NCBI RefSeq assembly: GCF_019929665.1
Contig: NZ_JAHZPZ010000001.1
Span: forward strand, 248,001-312,000
Reading direction: 5' to 3'
From: Streptococcus infantis
Lineage (GTDB): Bacteria; Bacillota; Bacilli; Lactobacillales; Streptococcaceae
Length of the DNA stretch: 64,000 bases
Numbering within the stretch: the stretch's first letter is position 1; the number at the start of each line of letters is the position of its first letter. Below, piece after piece: positions 38,551-47,211 of the stretch. A program made the translations under genes and the position numbers. Below the pieces are notes generated by a model. The model made no database searches and was not told the DNA's origin. It saw only the letters and a list, made by a program, of their open reading frames with translations.

Positions 38551-38987
38551 CACCTCAAGAAATGTGGAATGCCTACAAGCAAATCAACCCCTCTATCGGT
38601 GATGAGATAGACGCTTGGGCTTTTGGAGTGGACCCAGATCTTTTAGCGGATCTGGTGTTTACAGGCGAAAAAACAGCAACAGCCTCTGCCTACGACCTCT
38701 ATGCAGTAGAGGACGAACCCCTTCCCCAAGAAGGGACCTTTGATGTTATTTTAGACAGTAAGGATCAAGCTGTCTGCATTATCGAAATTACAAAGGTTTC
38801 CGTTCAGCCTTTTCATCAAGTGTCAGCTGATCATGCCTTCAAAGAAGGGGAAGGTGACAAATCTTTAGCCTATTGGCGTCAGGTTCATGAAGACTTTTTC
38901 AAAGACTGGTTAGGAGAAGCAGGTCTGGATTTTACACCTGACAGCAAGGTTGTTTTAGAAGAATTTCGCAAGGTTTACCCTCTATAG
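38547..38987 (+). CDS. ASCH domain protein
   Basis: 146 residues. GEKTATASAYDLYAVEDEPLP and the FDVILDSKDQAVCIIEITKV strand pattern define the ASCH fold (PUA-like, RNA- or nucleotide-binding); WAFGVDPD.LADLV is typical of the YqfB/ASCH proteins in Firmicutes. Some ASCH proteins are ribonucleases or N4-acetylcytidine amidohydrolases. AAAGGAGC ribosome site. Last gene of the operon. Confidence 0.9.
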   Translation: MTPQEMWNAYKQINPSIGDEIDAWAFGVDPDLLADLVFTGEKTATASAYDLYAVEDEPLPQEGTFDVILDSKDQAVCIIEITKVSVQPFHQVSADHAFKEGEGDKSLAYWRQVHEDFFKDWLGEAGLDFTPDSKVVLEEFRKVYPL

Positions 38988-39060
38988 ACTGCTATAAGAA
39001 ATAAAGTTTTAGGCATCGCCGTCCAAAGCTTTTTTGACTTTAAATGATAAAATAGCTAAA

Positions 39061-39092
39061 CAAAAAGCGGACAATCATGTCCGCTTTTTTGA
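39061..39092. terminator. Bidirectional terminator
   Basis: AAAAAGCGGACA / TGTCCGCTTTTT perfect stem, ATCA-type loop, between the ASCH gene and the convergent adhesin gene. Confidence 0.9.
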
Positions 39093-39176
39093 ATCTATCA
39101 AGTGAAGTTATTGGATAAAGTTTTCAAAGATAGTTATCTTTAAAATCCCTATTCATATCACTTCTACATTGGTTGA

Positions 39177-41219
39177 TTATTTTTTACGATAATGTAAAAC
39201 TGTTCCTACAGCTACGATAAGCATTGCAACACCAGCAACAGAAACAATTAGGCTATTACGTTCACCAGTATTTGGAAGTCCTGGTTTGTCTTCAGTTGTT
39301 GTTGTAGCTCCAGTTGTTGTTGTAGCTCCAGTTGTTGTTGTAACTCCTGAAGGAGCTTCAGTAGTAGTTGGAGCCTCAGTAGTTGTTGTAACTTCTGAAG
39401 GAGCTTCAGTTGTTGTTGGGGCTTCAGTTGTTGTTGTAACTTCTGAAGGAGCTTCAGTAGTAGTTGGAGCCTCAGTCGTTTTTGGGGCTTCAGTCGTTTT
39501 TGGAGCTTCAGTAGTAGTTGGAGCTTCAGTAGTAGTTGGAGCTTCAGTAGTTGTTGGAGCTTCAGTAGTTGTTGGAGCTTCAGTTGTTGTTGGAGCCTCA
39601 GTAGTTGATGGAGCTTCAGTAGTAGTTGGAGCTTCAGTAGTAGTTGGAGCTTCAGTAGTTGTTGGAGCCTCAGTAGTTGTTGGAGCTTCAGTAGTTGTTG
39701 GAGCTTCAGTAGTTGTTGAAGCTTCAGTAGTTGTTGGAGCTTCAGTAGTAGTTGGAGCTTCAGTAGTAGTTGGAGCTTCAGTAGTAGTTGGAGCTTCAGT
39801 AGTAGTTGGAGCCTCAGTAGTAGTTGGAGCTTCAGTAGTAGTTGGAGCCTCAGTTGTTGTTGGGGCTTCAGTAGTTGTTGTAGTTGGTTTGTTTGATGTG
39901 TTGACGACCTTAATTACGTTTGCATCATCAATTTTTTCAACTTTAGAAGTGTAACCTTCAGGTGTATTTGTTTCCACTACTGAGTACTCAATCTTCTTAC
40001 CGTCTTTGATACCTGGCAAATTAGTGAATGCTGCTTTCCAATCAGAAGCTTTTGTAAGAGTTTGTGTCATCCCTTCCAAAGCTTGGCCATCAGCATATAA
40101 TTGAACAGTGATATCTTTACGGTCAGATTCTTCGTCACCAACCCACTCTTTCTGAACTGTCACAGTTGTATCACCAGATACCCAGAATTTCAACTCATTA
40201 TTGTTCCAGAAAGCTGGATCAGTTTGAGGTGTTGTGATTTCATCAGCTGTCAAGGTTGCATTGTTGTCAACACGGATGGTTGTCTTAGGAATGATTGTTT
40301 GGTATTCAACGATTAATTCTTCGTCCGTAGCTGTTTTGAAAACATCACTTACGTCTGATAAATTAACGGTAAATCCATTTCCGTCTGCATCGAATTTCAC
40401 ATGTTTCCAGAAATCCCAACCTGAAGCAACCACTTGTCCACCTTTTCTCAATGTGAATGATGGTTTCAAGTAAGTTCCAACGAAGAATTCACTTGCAGCG
40501 TGGTTTGCAGCAGGAGCAAAAGTGATTTTTGAGTAATCGACGGCTGGAGCTTGGATTTTATCTGATACAACAGGGTTTGTGATGGCTTGTTTTTTACCAT
40601 CTCCATTGATACGGATAAACCATTTTGTTAGATAGTAGTCATCTCCAACATTCATCCAAGCATAGTTTTCAGAAACATCCAATTTGAATGTCTTAGATAC
40701 ATAGTCACCTGTAAGGTTGTATTTATTCAATACTGATTCAAATACGCCAGGTCCATCAGGGCGTGTAATGATGACAGATTCTGAACCGACTTTAGAAGTG
40801 GCTGTCTTGTTTCCAGGATTTCCTGGAGTGCTATCCCACACTGCTCGGTATTGGAACCCACCCTTAACATTTTGGTTCATGGATTCGATTGCTTTTTTAA
40901 AAGTAAAAGTAATCTTCTTGTTTGTCATTGACAAGGTAGCTACTTCAGCACCGTTGGCTTGAAGTGATTGCGTAGCGAGTTCTGTGATATTTAAACCTTC
41001 GGGAGCATCGATGGTAAAAGTATCTCCTTCTTTAACAGATTTACCTGTTAAGTCCCATTCAAAAGAAAATGTGACCTTTTGACCAGATGTATCTGCTTTA
41101 AGGTTTGTAATAGTGGGAGTGACAGTTGCTGCAGAAACTGGCTTGATGATTGACAAACCAAGAGCAACTACACTGAACATTGCTACAAACGCGAATAATT
41201 TTTTATAGAAAGTTTTCAC
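39177..41219 (-). CDS. Cna-B type LPXTG adhesin with TTTEAP stalk
   Basis: 680 residues. I choose the GTG at 41219: GGAGGA lies five bases before it, while the in-frame ATG at 41231 would put that site inside the gene. Signal peptide VKTFYKKLFAFVAMF...KPVSAA. Two Ig-like collagen/fibrinogen-binding-type domains (~30-345), one Cna-B domain (~350-440, VTVQKEWVGDEES ... YSVVETNTPEGY) likely with an isopeptide bond, about 25 six-residue TTTEAP units (~443-640), and LPNTG (648-652) with a hydrophobic anchor and RKK tail. Surface adhesin; ligand unknown. Thr-rich stalk is a candidate for O-glycosylation. Confidence 0.92.
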   Translation of the reverse strand: MKTFYKKLFAFVAMFSVVALGLSIIKPVSAATVTPTITNLKADTSGQKVTFSFEWDLTGKSVKEGDTFTIDAPEGLNITELATQSLQANGAEVATLSMTNKKITFTFKKAIESMNQNVKGGFQYRAVWDSTPGNPGNKTATSKVGSESVIITRPDGPGVFESVLNKYNLTGDYVSKTFKLDVSENYAWMNVGDDYYLTKWFIRINGDGKKQAITNPVVSDKIQAPAVDYSKITFAPAANHAASEFFVGTYLKPSFTLRKGGQVVASGWDFWKHVKFDADGNGFTVNLSDVSDVFKTATDEELIVEYQTIIPKTTIRVDNNATLTADEITTPQTDPAFWNNNELKFWVSGDTTVTVQKEWVGDEESDRKDITVQLYADGQALEGMTQTLTKASDWKAAFTNLPGIKDGKKIEYSVVETNTPEGYTSKVEKIDDANVIKVVNTSNKPTTTTTEAPTTTEAPTTTEAPTTTEAPTTTEAPTTTEAPTTTEAPTTTEAPTTTEASTTTEAPTTTEAPTTTEAPTTTEAPTTTEAPTTTEAPSTTEAPTTTEAPTTTEAPTTTEAPTTTEAPTTTEAPKTTEAPKTTEAPTTTEAPSEVTTTTEAPTTTEAPSEVTTTTEAPTTTEAPSGVTTTTGATTTTGATTTTEDKPGLPNTGERNSLIVSVAGVAMLIVAVGTVLHYRKK
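39324..39890 (-). repeat. 18-bp tandem repeat coding the TTTEAP stalk
   Basis: Near-identical 18-bp units (plus strand GGAGCTTCAGTAGTAGTT) run almost without break from ~39454 to 39886, with SEVTT interruptions toward the C-terminal end. Unit count should vary between strains by slippage while keeping frame. Confidence 0.92.
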
Positions 41220-41879
41220 TTGTTCCTCCATTCCTTTCTTCCAGAAAATCTTCTTGTTTGGTAATAACAACCAAAATGTTGATTTATATCTTTTAATAAA
41301 ATTGACAGTCCTACTCTGACGAATAATCCTTTCTTTATTGCAGTTTACTCCAGCTCCAGTGAAGATAAATTAATGCAATAGTTTTGAGACTCCGTATGTT
41401 ATCAACTACTTTATATTTAGAGTAACTATTAGACGTAAAAGGGATTTTATGCTAGTTTATTTCATGGACGTGAATCCAATATTTAAAAAATAACTAATGA
41501 ATGTTTTAAATATTGGATTCGCTTTTGAAGAAAACTAAAAATAGAAGTGCAATACATTAAAAAAGACATAATGATTATCATAGATTAAGTATTAATATAC
41601 CAAACACACTTATTTTAGCACTAACGTATGCATTAGTCAAAGAAATTGATGCGAATTTCCTATAAATTTTGGTGTTTTTTGCTCGTTTTGACAAAATACC
41701 AAAACAGGCTTAAAATATAGAAATTCTAGGCGTTCACAAAACCATTTTCTTATTATTTGAGTTCAAAAAGACAAAAATGTGTAAATGAACTTTCAAAGCT
41801 TTTTTCTGACTTAAAATATGATAAAATAGGTATGTTTGAACTAGAGCATATGCTCATGAATTTAGAATAGGAGAATATG
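41220..41879. other. 660-bp AT-rich gap between divergent adhesin and pepN
   Basis: It holds the promoters of two divergent genes and one long inverted repeat at 41472-41520. No ORF with a ribosome site and no known repeat element (BOX, RUP) was recognised. Confidence 0.6.
41472..41520. repeat. Inverted repeat with 17-bp perfect arms
   Basis: GAATCCAATATTTAAAA (41472-41488) and TTTTAAATATTGGATTC (41504-41520) with a 15-base spacer. Neither side has a T-run, so it is not a standard terminator. Could be a regulatory dyad, an RNA hairpin or a relic of a small mobile repeat. Confidence 0.7.
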
Positions 41880-44426
41880 ATGCAAGCAGTAGAACATTAT
41901 ATCGAAACATTTGTTCCTGAACATTATGATTTGTTTTTAGACTTGAGTCGTGAGACCAAGACTTTTTCAGGAAAAGTAACTATTACCGGTCTAGCTAAAA
42001 GTGACCGTATTTCCCTTCACCAAAAGGACTTGGAAATTGCTTCAGTTGAAGTAGCAGGTCAAGCTCGTCCATTTACAGTTGATAACGAAAACGAAGCCCT
42101 TCATATCGAACTTACAGAAGCAGGTTCATTTGAATTGGTTATTGCTTTTTCAGGTAAAATCACAGACAACATGACAGGAATCTATCCATCATACTACACA
42201 GTTGATGGAGTTAAGAAGGAAGTCTTGTCGACTCAGTTTGAGAGCCACTTTGCCCGTGAAGCCTTCCCATGTGTGGATGAACCAGAAGCGAAAGCAACCT
42301 TTGATCTAGCTCTTCGTTTTGACCAAGCAGAAGGCGAACTTGCCTTGTCAAACATGCCTGAGATTGACGTTGAAAATCGCAAAGAAACTGGCATCTGGAA
42401 GTTTGAAACTACACCTCGAATGTCTTCTTACTTGCTAGCTTTCGTAGCTGGTGATTTGCAGGGGGTAACTGCTACAACTAAAAATGGTACCTTGGTAGGT
42501 GTATACTCAACCAAGGCCCATCCACTTTCAAACCTTGATTTCTCACTAGACATCGCTGTTCGTTCTATCGAATTTTACGAAGACTACTACGGAGTCAAGT
42601 ATCCAATCCCTCAATCTCTTCACATCGCCCTTCCTGACTTCTCAGCAGGTGCTATGGAAAACTGGGGTCTCGTAACCTACCGTGAAGTCTACTTGGTTGT
42701 GGATGAGAACTCCACCTTTGCTAGCCGTCAACAAGTAGCCCTTGTCATTGCCCACGAGCTTGCTCACCAATGGTTCGGTAACCTTGTGACTATGAAGTGG
42801 TGGGATGACCTTTGGCTCAACGAAAGCTTCGCCAACATGATGGAATACGTCTGTGTAGATGCGATTGAGCCAAGCTGGAATATTTTTGAAGATTTCCAAA
42901 CAAGTGGAGTGCCAGCTGCTCTTAAACGTGATGCAACTGATGGTGTTCAGTCTGTTCACGTCGAAGTCAAACACCCAGATGAAATCAATACACTCTTTGA
43001 CTCTGCTATCGTTTATGCTAAAGGAAGTCGTCTCATGCACATGCTTCGTCGTTGGCTAGGAGATGCTGATTTTGCTAAAGGTTTGCATGCTTACTTTGAA
43101 AAACACCAATACGGAAACACTATTGGTCGTGACCTTTGGAATGCCCTTGGTCAAGCATCAGGCCGTGATGTAGCAGCCTTTATGGATTCTTGGTTGGAGC
43201 AACCTGGTTATCCAGTTTTGACTGCTACAGTTGAAAATGATGTTTTGAAGATCTCACAAAAACAATTCTTCATCGGTGAACACGAAGACAAAAACCGTCT
43301 TTGGGTAGTACCCCTTAACAGTAACTGGAAAGGTTTGCCAGATACACTCGAAACTGAAAGCATCGAAATTCCAGGTTATGCAGCTCTTCTTGCTGAAAAC
43401 AAAACAGCTCTTCGTCTCAACACTGAAAACACTGCCCACTACATTACTGACTATCAAGATGAATTACTGGATGCTATCCTTTCAGAATTAGTTGAACTTG
43501 ATAACACAAGTAAGCTTCAAATCGTCCAAGAACGTCGCTTGCTTGCTGAAGCAGGACATGTATCATATGCAGACTTGTTGCCAGTACTTGATAAACTTGC
43601 CAAGGAAGAGTCTTACTTGGTTGTTGCTGCAGTTTCTCAAGTTATTTCTGCCCTTGAGCGCTTTATCGATGAAGGAACAGAAGCTGAGAAAGCCTTTAAT
43701 AATCTGGTTGCTAAATTGGCTCGTCACAACTATGAACGACTTGGCTTTGAAGCTAAAGAGGGTGAATCTGATGAAGATGAATTGGTTCGTCAATTGACCA
43801 TTTCTATGATGATTCGTTCAAATGATGAAGAAGCTAGTCAAGTTGCTAGTCAAATCTTTGCAGCCCATAAAGAAAATCTTGCAGGACTTCCGGCAGCCAT
43901 TCGTGCTCAAGTCCTCATCAATGAGATTAAACACAATGAAACTAAGGACTTGGTTGCAACTTACCTAGACCTATACACACATGCAACAGATGCAGTTTTC
44001 AAACGTCAATTAGCAGCTGCGCTTGCATACAGTACAGATGCAGAAAACATCCAAACTCTTCTTGCAACTTGGAAGGACAAATTTGTCGTCAAACCACAAG
44101 ACCTTTCAGCATGGTATCTCCAATTCCTTGGACACCAAGCTACCCAAGAAACTGTTTGGGTTTGGGCTCGTGAAAACTGGGATTGGATCAAGGCAGCCCT
44201 TGGTGGAGATATGAGCTTTGATAGCTTTGTCATCTTCCCATCACACATCTTTAAAACAGAACAACGTTTGGCAGAGTATAAGGCCTTCTTTGAACCACAA
44301 CTTTCTGACCTCGCTCTTAGCCGTAATATCAGCATGGGTATCAAGGATATCGCAGCGCGCGTTGAATTGATTAAACGTGAAAAAGCAGCGGTTGAAGCAG
44401 TTGTTGCACAATATGGCAAGGCTTAA
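41880..44426 (+). CDS. pepN: Aminopeptidase N (M1 family)
   Basis: 848 residues from the second ATG (41880), six bases after AGGAG; the ATG at 41877 is only three bases away from it. Zinc metallopeptidase: substrate-binding GAMEN (257-261), HELAH (292-296) plus the downstream NESFA glutamate. C-terminal helical ERAP1-like domain. Cytoplasmic enzyme that removes N-terminal residues, in particular Lys/Arg/Leu, from imported peptides. Upstream of ciaRH as in pneumococcus; strong terminator at 44452-44498. Confidence 0.96.
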   Translation: MQAVEHYIETFVPEHYDLFLDLSRETKTFSGKVTITGLAKSDRISLHQKDLEIASVEVAGQARPFTVDNENEALHIELTEAGSFELVIAFSGKITDNMTGIYPSYYTVDGVKKEVLSTQFESHFAREAFPCVDEPEAKATFDLALRFDQAEGELALSNMPEIDVENRKETGIWKFETTPRMSSYLLAFVAGDLQGVTATTKNGTLVGVYSTKAHPLSNLDFSLDIAVRSIEFYEDYYGVKYPIPQSLHIALPDFSAGAMENWGLVTYREVYLVVDENSTFASRQQVALVIAHELAHQWFGNLVTMKWWDDLWLNESFANMMEYVCVDAIEPSWNIFEDFQTSGVPAALKRDATDGVQSVHVEVKHPDEINTLFDSAIVYAKGSRLMHMLRRWLGDADFAKGLHAYFEKHQYGNTIGRDLWNALGQASGRDVAAFMDSWLEQPGYPVLTATVENDVLKISQKQFFIGEHEDKNRLWVVPLNSNWKGLPDTLETESIEIPGYAALLAENKTALRLNTENTAHYITDYQDELLDAILSELVELDNTSKLQIVQERRLLAEAGHVSYADLLPVLDKLAKEESYLVVAAVSQVISALERFIDEGTEAEKAFNNLVAKLARHNYERLGFEAKEGESDEDELVRQLTISMMIRSNDEEASQVASQIFAAHKENLAGLPAAIRAQVLINEIKHNETKDLVATYLDLYTHATDAVFKRQLAAALAYSTDAENIQTLLATWKDKFVVKPQDLSAWYLQFLGHQATQETVWVWARENWDWIKAALGGDMSFDSFVIFPSHIFKTEQRLAEYKAFFEPQLSDLALSRNISMGIKDIAARVELIKREKAAVEAVVAQYGKA

Positions 44427-44451
44427 AAACTTCTTGACTAAATAGTATATA

Positions 44452-44498
44452 AAAACTCAACTTTCTCTTAGAAAAACAAGGAAAGTTGAGTTTTTTTT
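44452..44498 (+). terminator. Terminator after pepN
   Basis: AAAACTCAACTTTC (44452-44465) / GAAAGTTGAGTTTT (44481-44494) perfect 14-bp stem and T-run. Confidence 0.92.
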
Positions 44499-44511
44499 AA
44501 GATATTTTTGC

Positions 44512-44517
44512 TATAAT
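44512..44517 (+). promoter_or_regulatory. Extended -10 of ciaRH
   Basis: TGC-TATAAT 24 bp before ciaR. The -35 region lies in the terminator T-run and is weak. Confidence 0.6.
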
Positions 44518-44541
44518 GGATATAATAAGGAGGAATTTTTG

Positions 44542-45213
44542 ATGATTAAAATTCTATTAGTGGAAGATGACCTAGGCCTGTCAAATTCAGTCTTTGATTT
44601 TTTGGATGATTTTGCAGATGTTATGCAGGTATTTGATGGCGAAGAAGGTCTCTACGAGGCTGAAAGTGGCGTCTATGACTTGATTCTATTGGACTTGATG
44701 TTACCAGAAAAAAATGGTTTCCAAGTCTTAAAAGAACTACGTGAAAAAGGTGTTTCGACTCCTGTTCTCATCATGACAGCTAAGGAAAGTCTCGATGACA
44801 AAGGACATGGGTTTGAGCTGGGAGCAGATGATTATCTAACCAAACCATTTTATCTAGAAGAACTCAAGATGCGTATTCAGGCCCTTCTCAAACGCTCAGG
44901 GAAATTTAACGAAAATACCTTAACGTACGGTGATTTGACAGTCAATCTATCTACGAATGAAGTTAAGGTTCAAGATGCCTCTGTTGAGCTGCTTGGTAAA
45001 GAATTTGAACTCTTGGTCTATTTCCTCCAAAACCAAAATGTCATCTTACCAAAAACCCAAATCTTTGACCGTTTATGGGGATTTGACAGTGACACAACCA
45101 TCTCCGTGGTAGAAGTCTATGTATCAAAAGTTCGTAAGAAATTGAAAGGTTCAGCCTTTGCTGAAAATCTCCAAACTTTGCGTAGTGTTGGGTATATTTT
45201 AAAACATGTTTAA
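44542..45213 (+). CDS. ciaR: Response regulator CiaR
   Basis: 223 residues from ATG 44542 (AAGGAGGA upstream); TTG 44539 is an unneeded extension. Receiver domain with phospho-acceptor D51 in [13 protein letters not shown], acidic pocket ED near residue 9, switch Thr and Lys105-type KPF; OmpR/PhoB winged helix at the C-terminus. In pneumococcus CiaR controls htrA, small csRNAs, competence and beta-lactam tolerance. The stop overlaps ciaH by eight bases. Confidence 0.97.
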   Translation: MIKILLVEDDLGLSNSVFDFLDDFADVMQVFDGEEGLYEAESGVYDLILLDLMLPEKNGFQVLKELREKGVSTPVLIMTAKESLDDKGHGFELGADDYLTKPFYLEELKMRIQALLKRSGKFNENTLTYGDLTVNLSTNEVKVQDASVELLGKEFELLVYFLQNQNVILPKTQIFDRLWGFDSDTTISVVEVYVSKVRKKLKGSAFAENLQTLRSVGYILKHV

Positions 45214-46540
45214 TAAAATAAGAAAGAATTGGTACGCAGAAGATTTCAGCTACTTTGTCCGTAATTTTGGTGTGTTCACCCTAATTTTCTCTGCTATGAC
45301 CTTGATTATCTTGCAAGTTATGCACTCCAGTCTCTACACATCAGTGGATGAGAAACTGCTATCTCTCAGCAACAATCCTCAGGACATCATTCAATTGGCC
45401 GTCAATCGTGCAACTGAAGACGTTAAGGATTTAGATAGTGGCAGTGTCGCTTCAGCTTCTGATAAAAAGCCAAATGTGAGTTCCAATACTGAAGTGATTT
45501 TGCTAGATTCAAATTTGAATCAATTAGTGACTGGCAATCGCTTTTTAGGATTAGACAGAATAACTTTCAATAAAAAGGATTTAAACCATATCCGACAACT
45601 TCATGTTGTGAATAGCTACGGCCAGGATGAGATTTATCGGGTGGTCTTAACGGAAATGAATATTGATTCTGTTTCGACTAATATTAAGTATGCTGCTATC
45701 CTGATTAACACAAGCCAACTAGAGCAAATTAGTCAAAACCACGAGCAGTTAATCGTGGTGGTGATGGCAAGTTTCTGGATTCTATCTATCTTAGCCAGTC
45801 TCTATCTTGCACGTGTCAGTGTTAAACCCTTACTTGAAAGTATGCAAAAGCAGAAAAGCTTTGTGGAAAATGCCAGTCATGAATTACGGACTCCGTTGGC
45901 AGTTCTTCAGAACCGTCTGGAAACTCTTTTTAGAAAACCAGAGGCGACTATTATGGAGTCAAGTGAGAGTATCGCTTCTAGTTTGGAAGAAGTTCGAAAT
46001 ATGAAGTTTCTAACGACTAACCTTCTCAATCTGGCACGTAGAGATGATGGAATCAAGCCTGAGTTTGGAGAGGTAGAGCCAGACTTCTTTAATACAACCT
46101 TTACTAACTATGAGATGATTGCGTCCGAGAATAATCGTGTTTTTCGTTTCCAAAATCGTGTTCATCGCACCATTATCACAGATAAACTCCTCCTCAAGCA
46201 ATTGATGACCATTCTGTTTGACAATGCGGTCAAGTATACAGAAGAAGAAGGAGATATCTATTTTGAGATTTCAACAAAAGAACGAAGCCTCTATCTAACG
46301 GTAGCTGATAATGGGATCGGTATTTCTGCAGCCGATAAAAAGAAAATCTTTGATCGTTTTTATCGCGTGGATAAGGCACGTACACGACAAAAGGGTGGTT
46401 TCGGTTTAGGCTTGTCTTTAGCTAAGCAGATCGTCGATGCCTTAAAAGGCTCTATCAGTGTGAAAGATAACAAACCTAACGGAACAATTTTTGAAGTCAA
46501 GATAGCTATCACAACACCATCAAAACGAAAGAATAAATAA
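45206..46540 (+). CDS. ciaH: Sensor histidine kinase CiaH
   Basis: 444 residues. Two membrane helices (~20-40 and ~180-200) flank an extracellular domain of ~140 residues; phospho-acceptor H225 in [12 protein letters not shown]-box [12 protein letters not shown]1 DNGIGIS, G2 [11 protein letters not shown]. It phosphorylates CiaR. Translationally coupled to ciaR. Confidence 0.97.
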   Translation: MFNKIRKNWYAEDFSYFVRNFGVFTLIFSAMTLIILQVMHSSLYTSVDEKLLSLSNNPQDIIQLAVNRATEDVKDLDSGSVASASDKKPNVSSNTEVILLDSNLNQLVTGNRFLGLDRITFNKKDLNHIRQLHVVNSYGQDEIYRVVLTEMNIDSVSTNIKYAAILINTSQLEQISQNHEQLIVVVMASFWILSILASLYLARVSVKPLLESMQKQKSFVENASHELRTPLAVLQNRLETLFRKPEATIMESSESIASSLEEVRNMKFLTTNLLNLARRDDGIKPEFGEVEPDFFNTTFTNYEMIASENNRVFRFQNRVHRTIITDKLLLKQLMTILFDNAVKYTEEEGDIYFEISTKERSLYLTVADNGIGISAADKKKIFDRFYRVDKARTRQKGGFGLGLSLAKQIVDALKGSISVKDNKPNGTIFEVKIAITTPSKRKNK

Positions 46541-46568
46541 AAAAACCTTCGATTTATCGAAGGTTTTT
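46541..46568. terminator. Bidirectional terminator after ciaH
   Basis: AAAAACCTTCGAT / ATCGAAGGTTTTT perfect stem, TT loop; serves both ciaH and the convergent small gene. Confidence 0.92.
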
Positions 46569-46842
46569 ATTTGAATTTTTTCTTGATAAAAGTGCGCTGA
46601 AATTGTAAAGCTACAAGACTGAGGCCGATAGCCAAAGCAAATGATAAAACAGTGTTCAATTTAAGCGATAAGAACATAAAACTAAAGATAGCTAAAAAGA
46701 CACAGAAGCAAGCAATGTTTACAAAAAATAGGACTTCCTTTACACTAGCAACAGAAGTATTTTCTGGAACATAATCTTGAAACTGAGCAGTTTTTATACT
46801 TTCTTGTTCTAACTCATACGGGTGTAGTTTTCTTGCGTGCAT
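46567..46842 (-). CDS. Small membrane protein, DUF3270-like
   Basis: 91 residues with a polar N-terminus (MHARKLHPYELEQES) and two adjacent hydrophobic helices (LFFVNIACFCVFLAIFSFMFLSL and VLSFALAIGLSLVALQF), ending in KKKFK. Conserved next to ciaRH in mitis streptococci (DUF3270 from memory). AAGGAGAG upstream. Function unknown. Confidence 0.8.
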   Translation of the reverse strand: MHARKLHPYELEQESIKTAQFQDYVPENTSVASVKEVLFFVNIACFCVFLAIFSFMFLSLKLNTVLSFALAIGLSLVALQFQRTFIKKKFK

Positions 46843-46952
46843 ATTTCTCTCCTTAACAGTACATTACTATTTTATCATTTTTTAAAGAGAGAATTATTAC
46901 AGGATTGTTACAAATTGCATAAAATCTGTTATCAAGGCCAATTTCGGAATTC

Positions 46953-46981
46953 TTGACATGCTGATGGGAAAATGATAGGAT
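46953..46981 (+). promoter_or_regulatory. Promoter upstream of the mini-ORF and exporter operon
   Basis: TTGACA (46953-46958), 17-bp spacer, TAGGAT (46976-46981). Confidence 0.65.
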
Positions 46982-47036
46982 GAGTAAACCGTTTAAACTT
47001 TATTATTTTTTTCTTATTTTAACGAGGGGAAATTTG

Positions 47037-47093
47037 ATGGTTAAAACGAATAAAAATCATACACAGATGCAAATAAATTCAATTTTGAAGTAA
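47037..47093 (+). CDS. Putative 18-residue peptide upstream of an ABC exporter
   Basis: ATG with GAGGGG eight bases upstream, behind a good promoter, coding the basic peptide MVKTNKNHTQMQINSILK. It could be a leader peptide, a small secreted or signalling peptide for the adjacent exporter, or the start of a degraded gene. No known family is recognised. Confidence 0.35.
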   Translation: MVKTNKNHTQMQINSILK

Positions 47094-47211
47094 GGACAGG
47101 ATTCTTTTAAATTGATTCTAGCTGTTCATGACGAGATAGTTTTCTATCTTTAGTGCTATGGTAAAGAGGAGATTTGTTCCCTCGACAACAGAATACTTAA
47201 AGGAGATTGGC

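Larger units (their letters stand above)
46843..47211. other. 369-bp gap upstream of the FtsX/ATPase exporter
   Basis: Contains a promoter (46953-46981), a mini-ORF (47037-47093) and, in the same frame after its stop, a short open stretch ending at ~47150 (reads FKLILAVHDEIVFYL). It may hold the relic of a regulator gene. Confidence 0.5.

Noticed and set aside
39286..39954. Long plus-strand open frame reading VVVGAS repeats
   Set aside because: It is the antisense of the 18-bp TTTEAP array; a repeat length divisible by three keeps several frames open. No ribosome site, no family.
41220..41879. BOX or RUP repeat or CiaR-dependent small RNA in the large gap
   Set aside because: No boxA/boxC-like sequence, no RUP ends and no CiaR direct repeat seen; only the inverted repeat at 41472-41520.
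44496..44512. CiaR box (TTTAAG-N5-TTTAAG) before ciaR
   Set aside because: Only the first half fits (TTTAAG, then TTTGCT) and it would overlap the -10, not lie ten bases upstream.
47097..47150. DNA polymerase I motif C (VHDEIV) in the gap before the exporter
   Set aside because: Only six residues match by eye and no polymerase sequence surrounds them; most likely chance.
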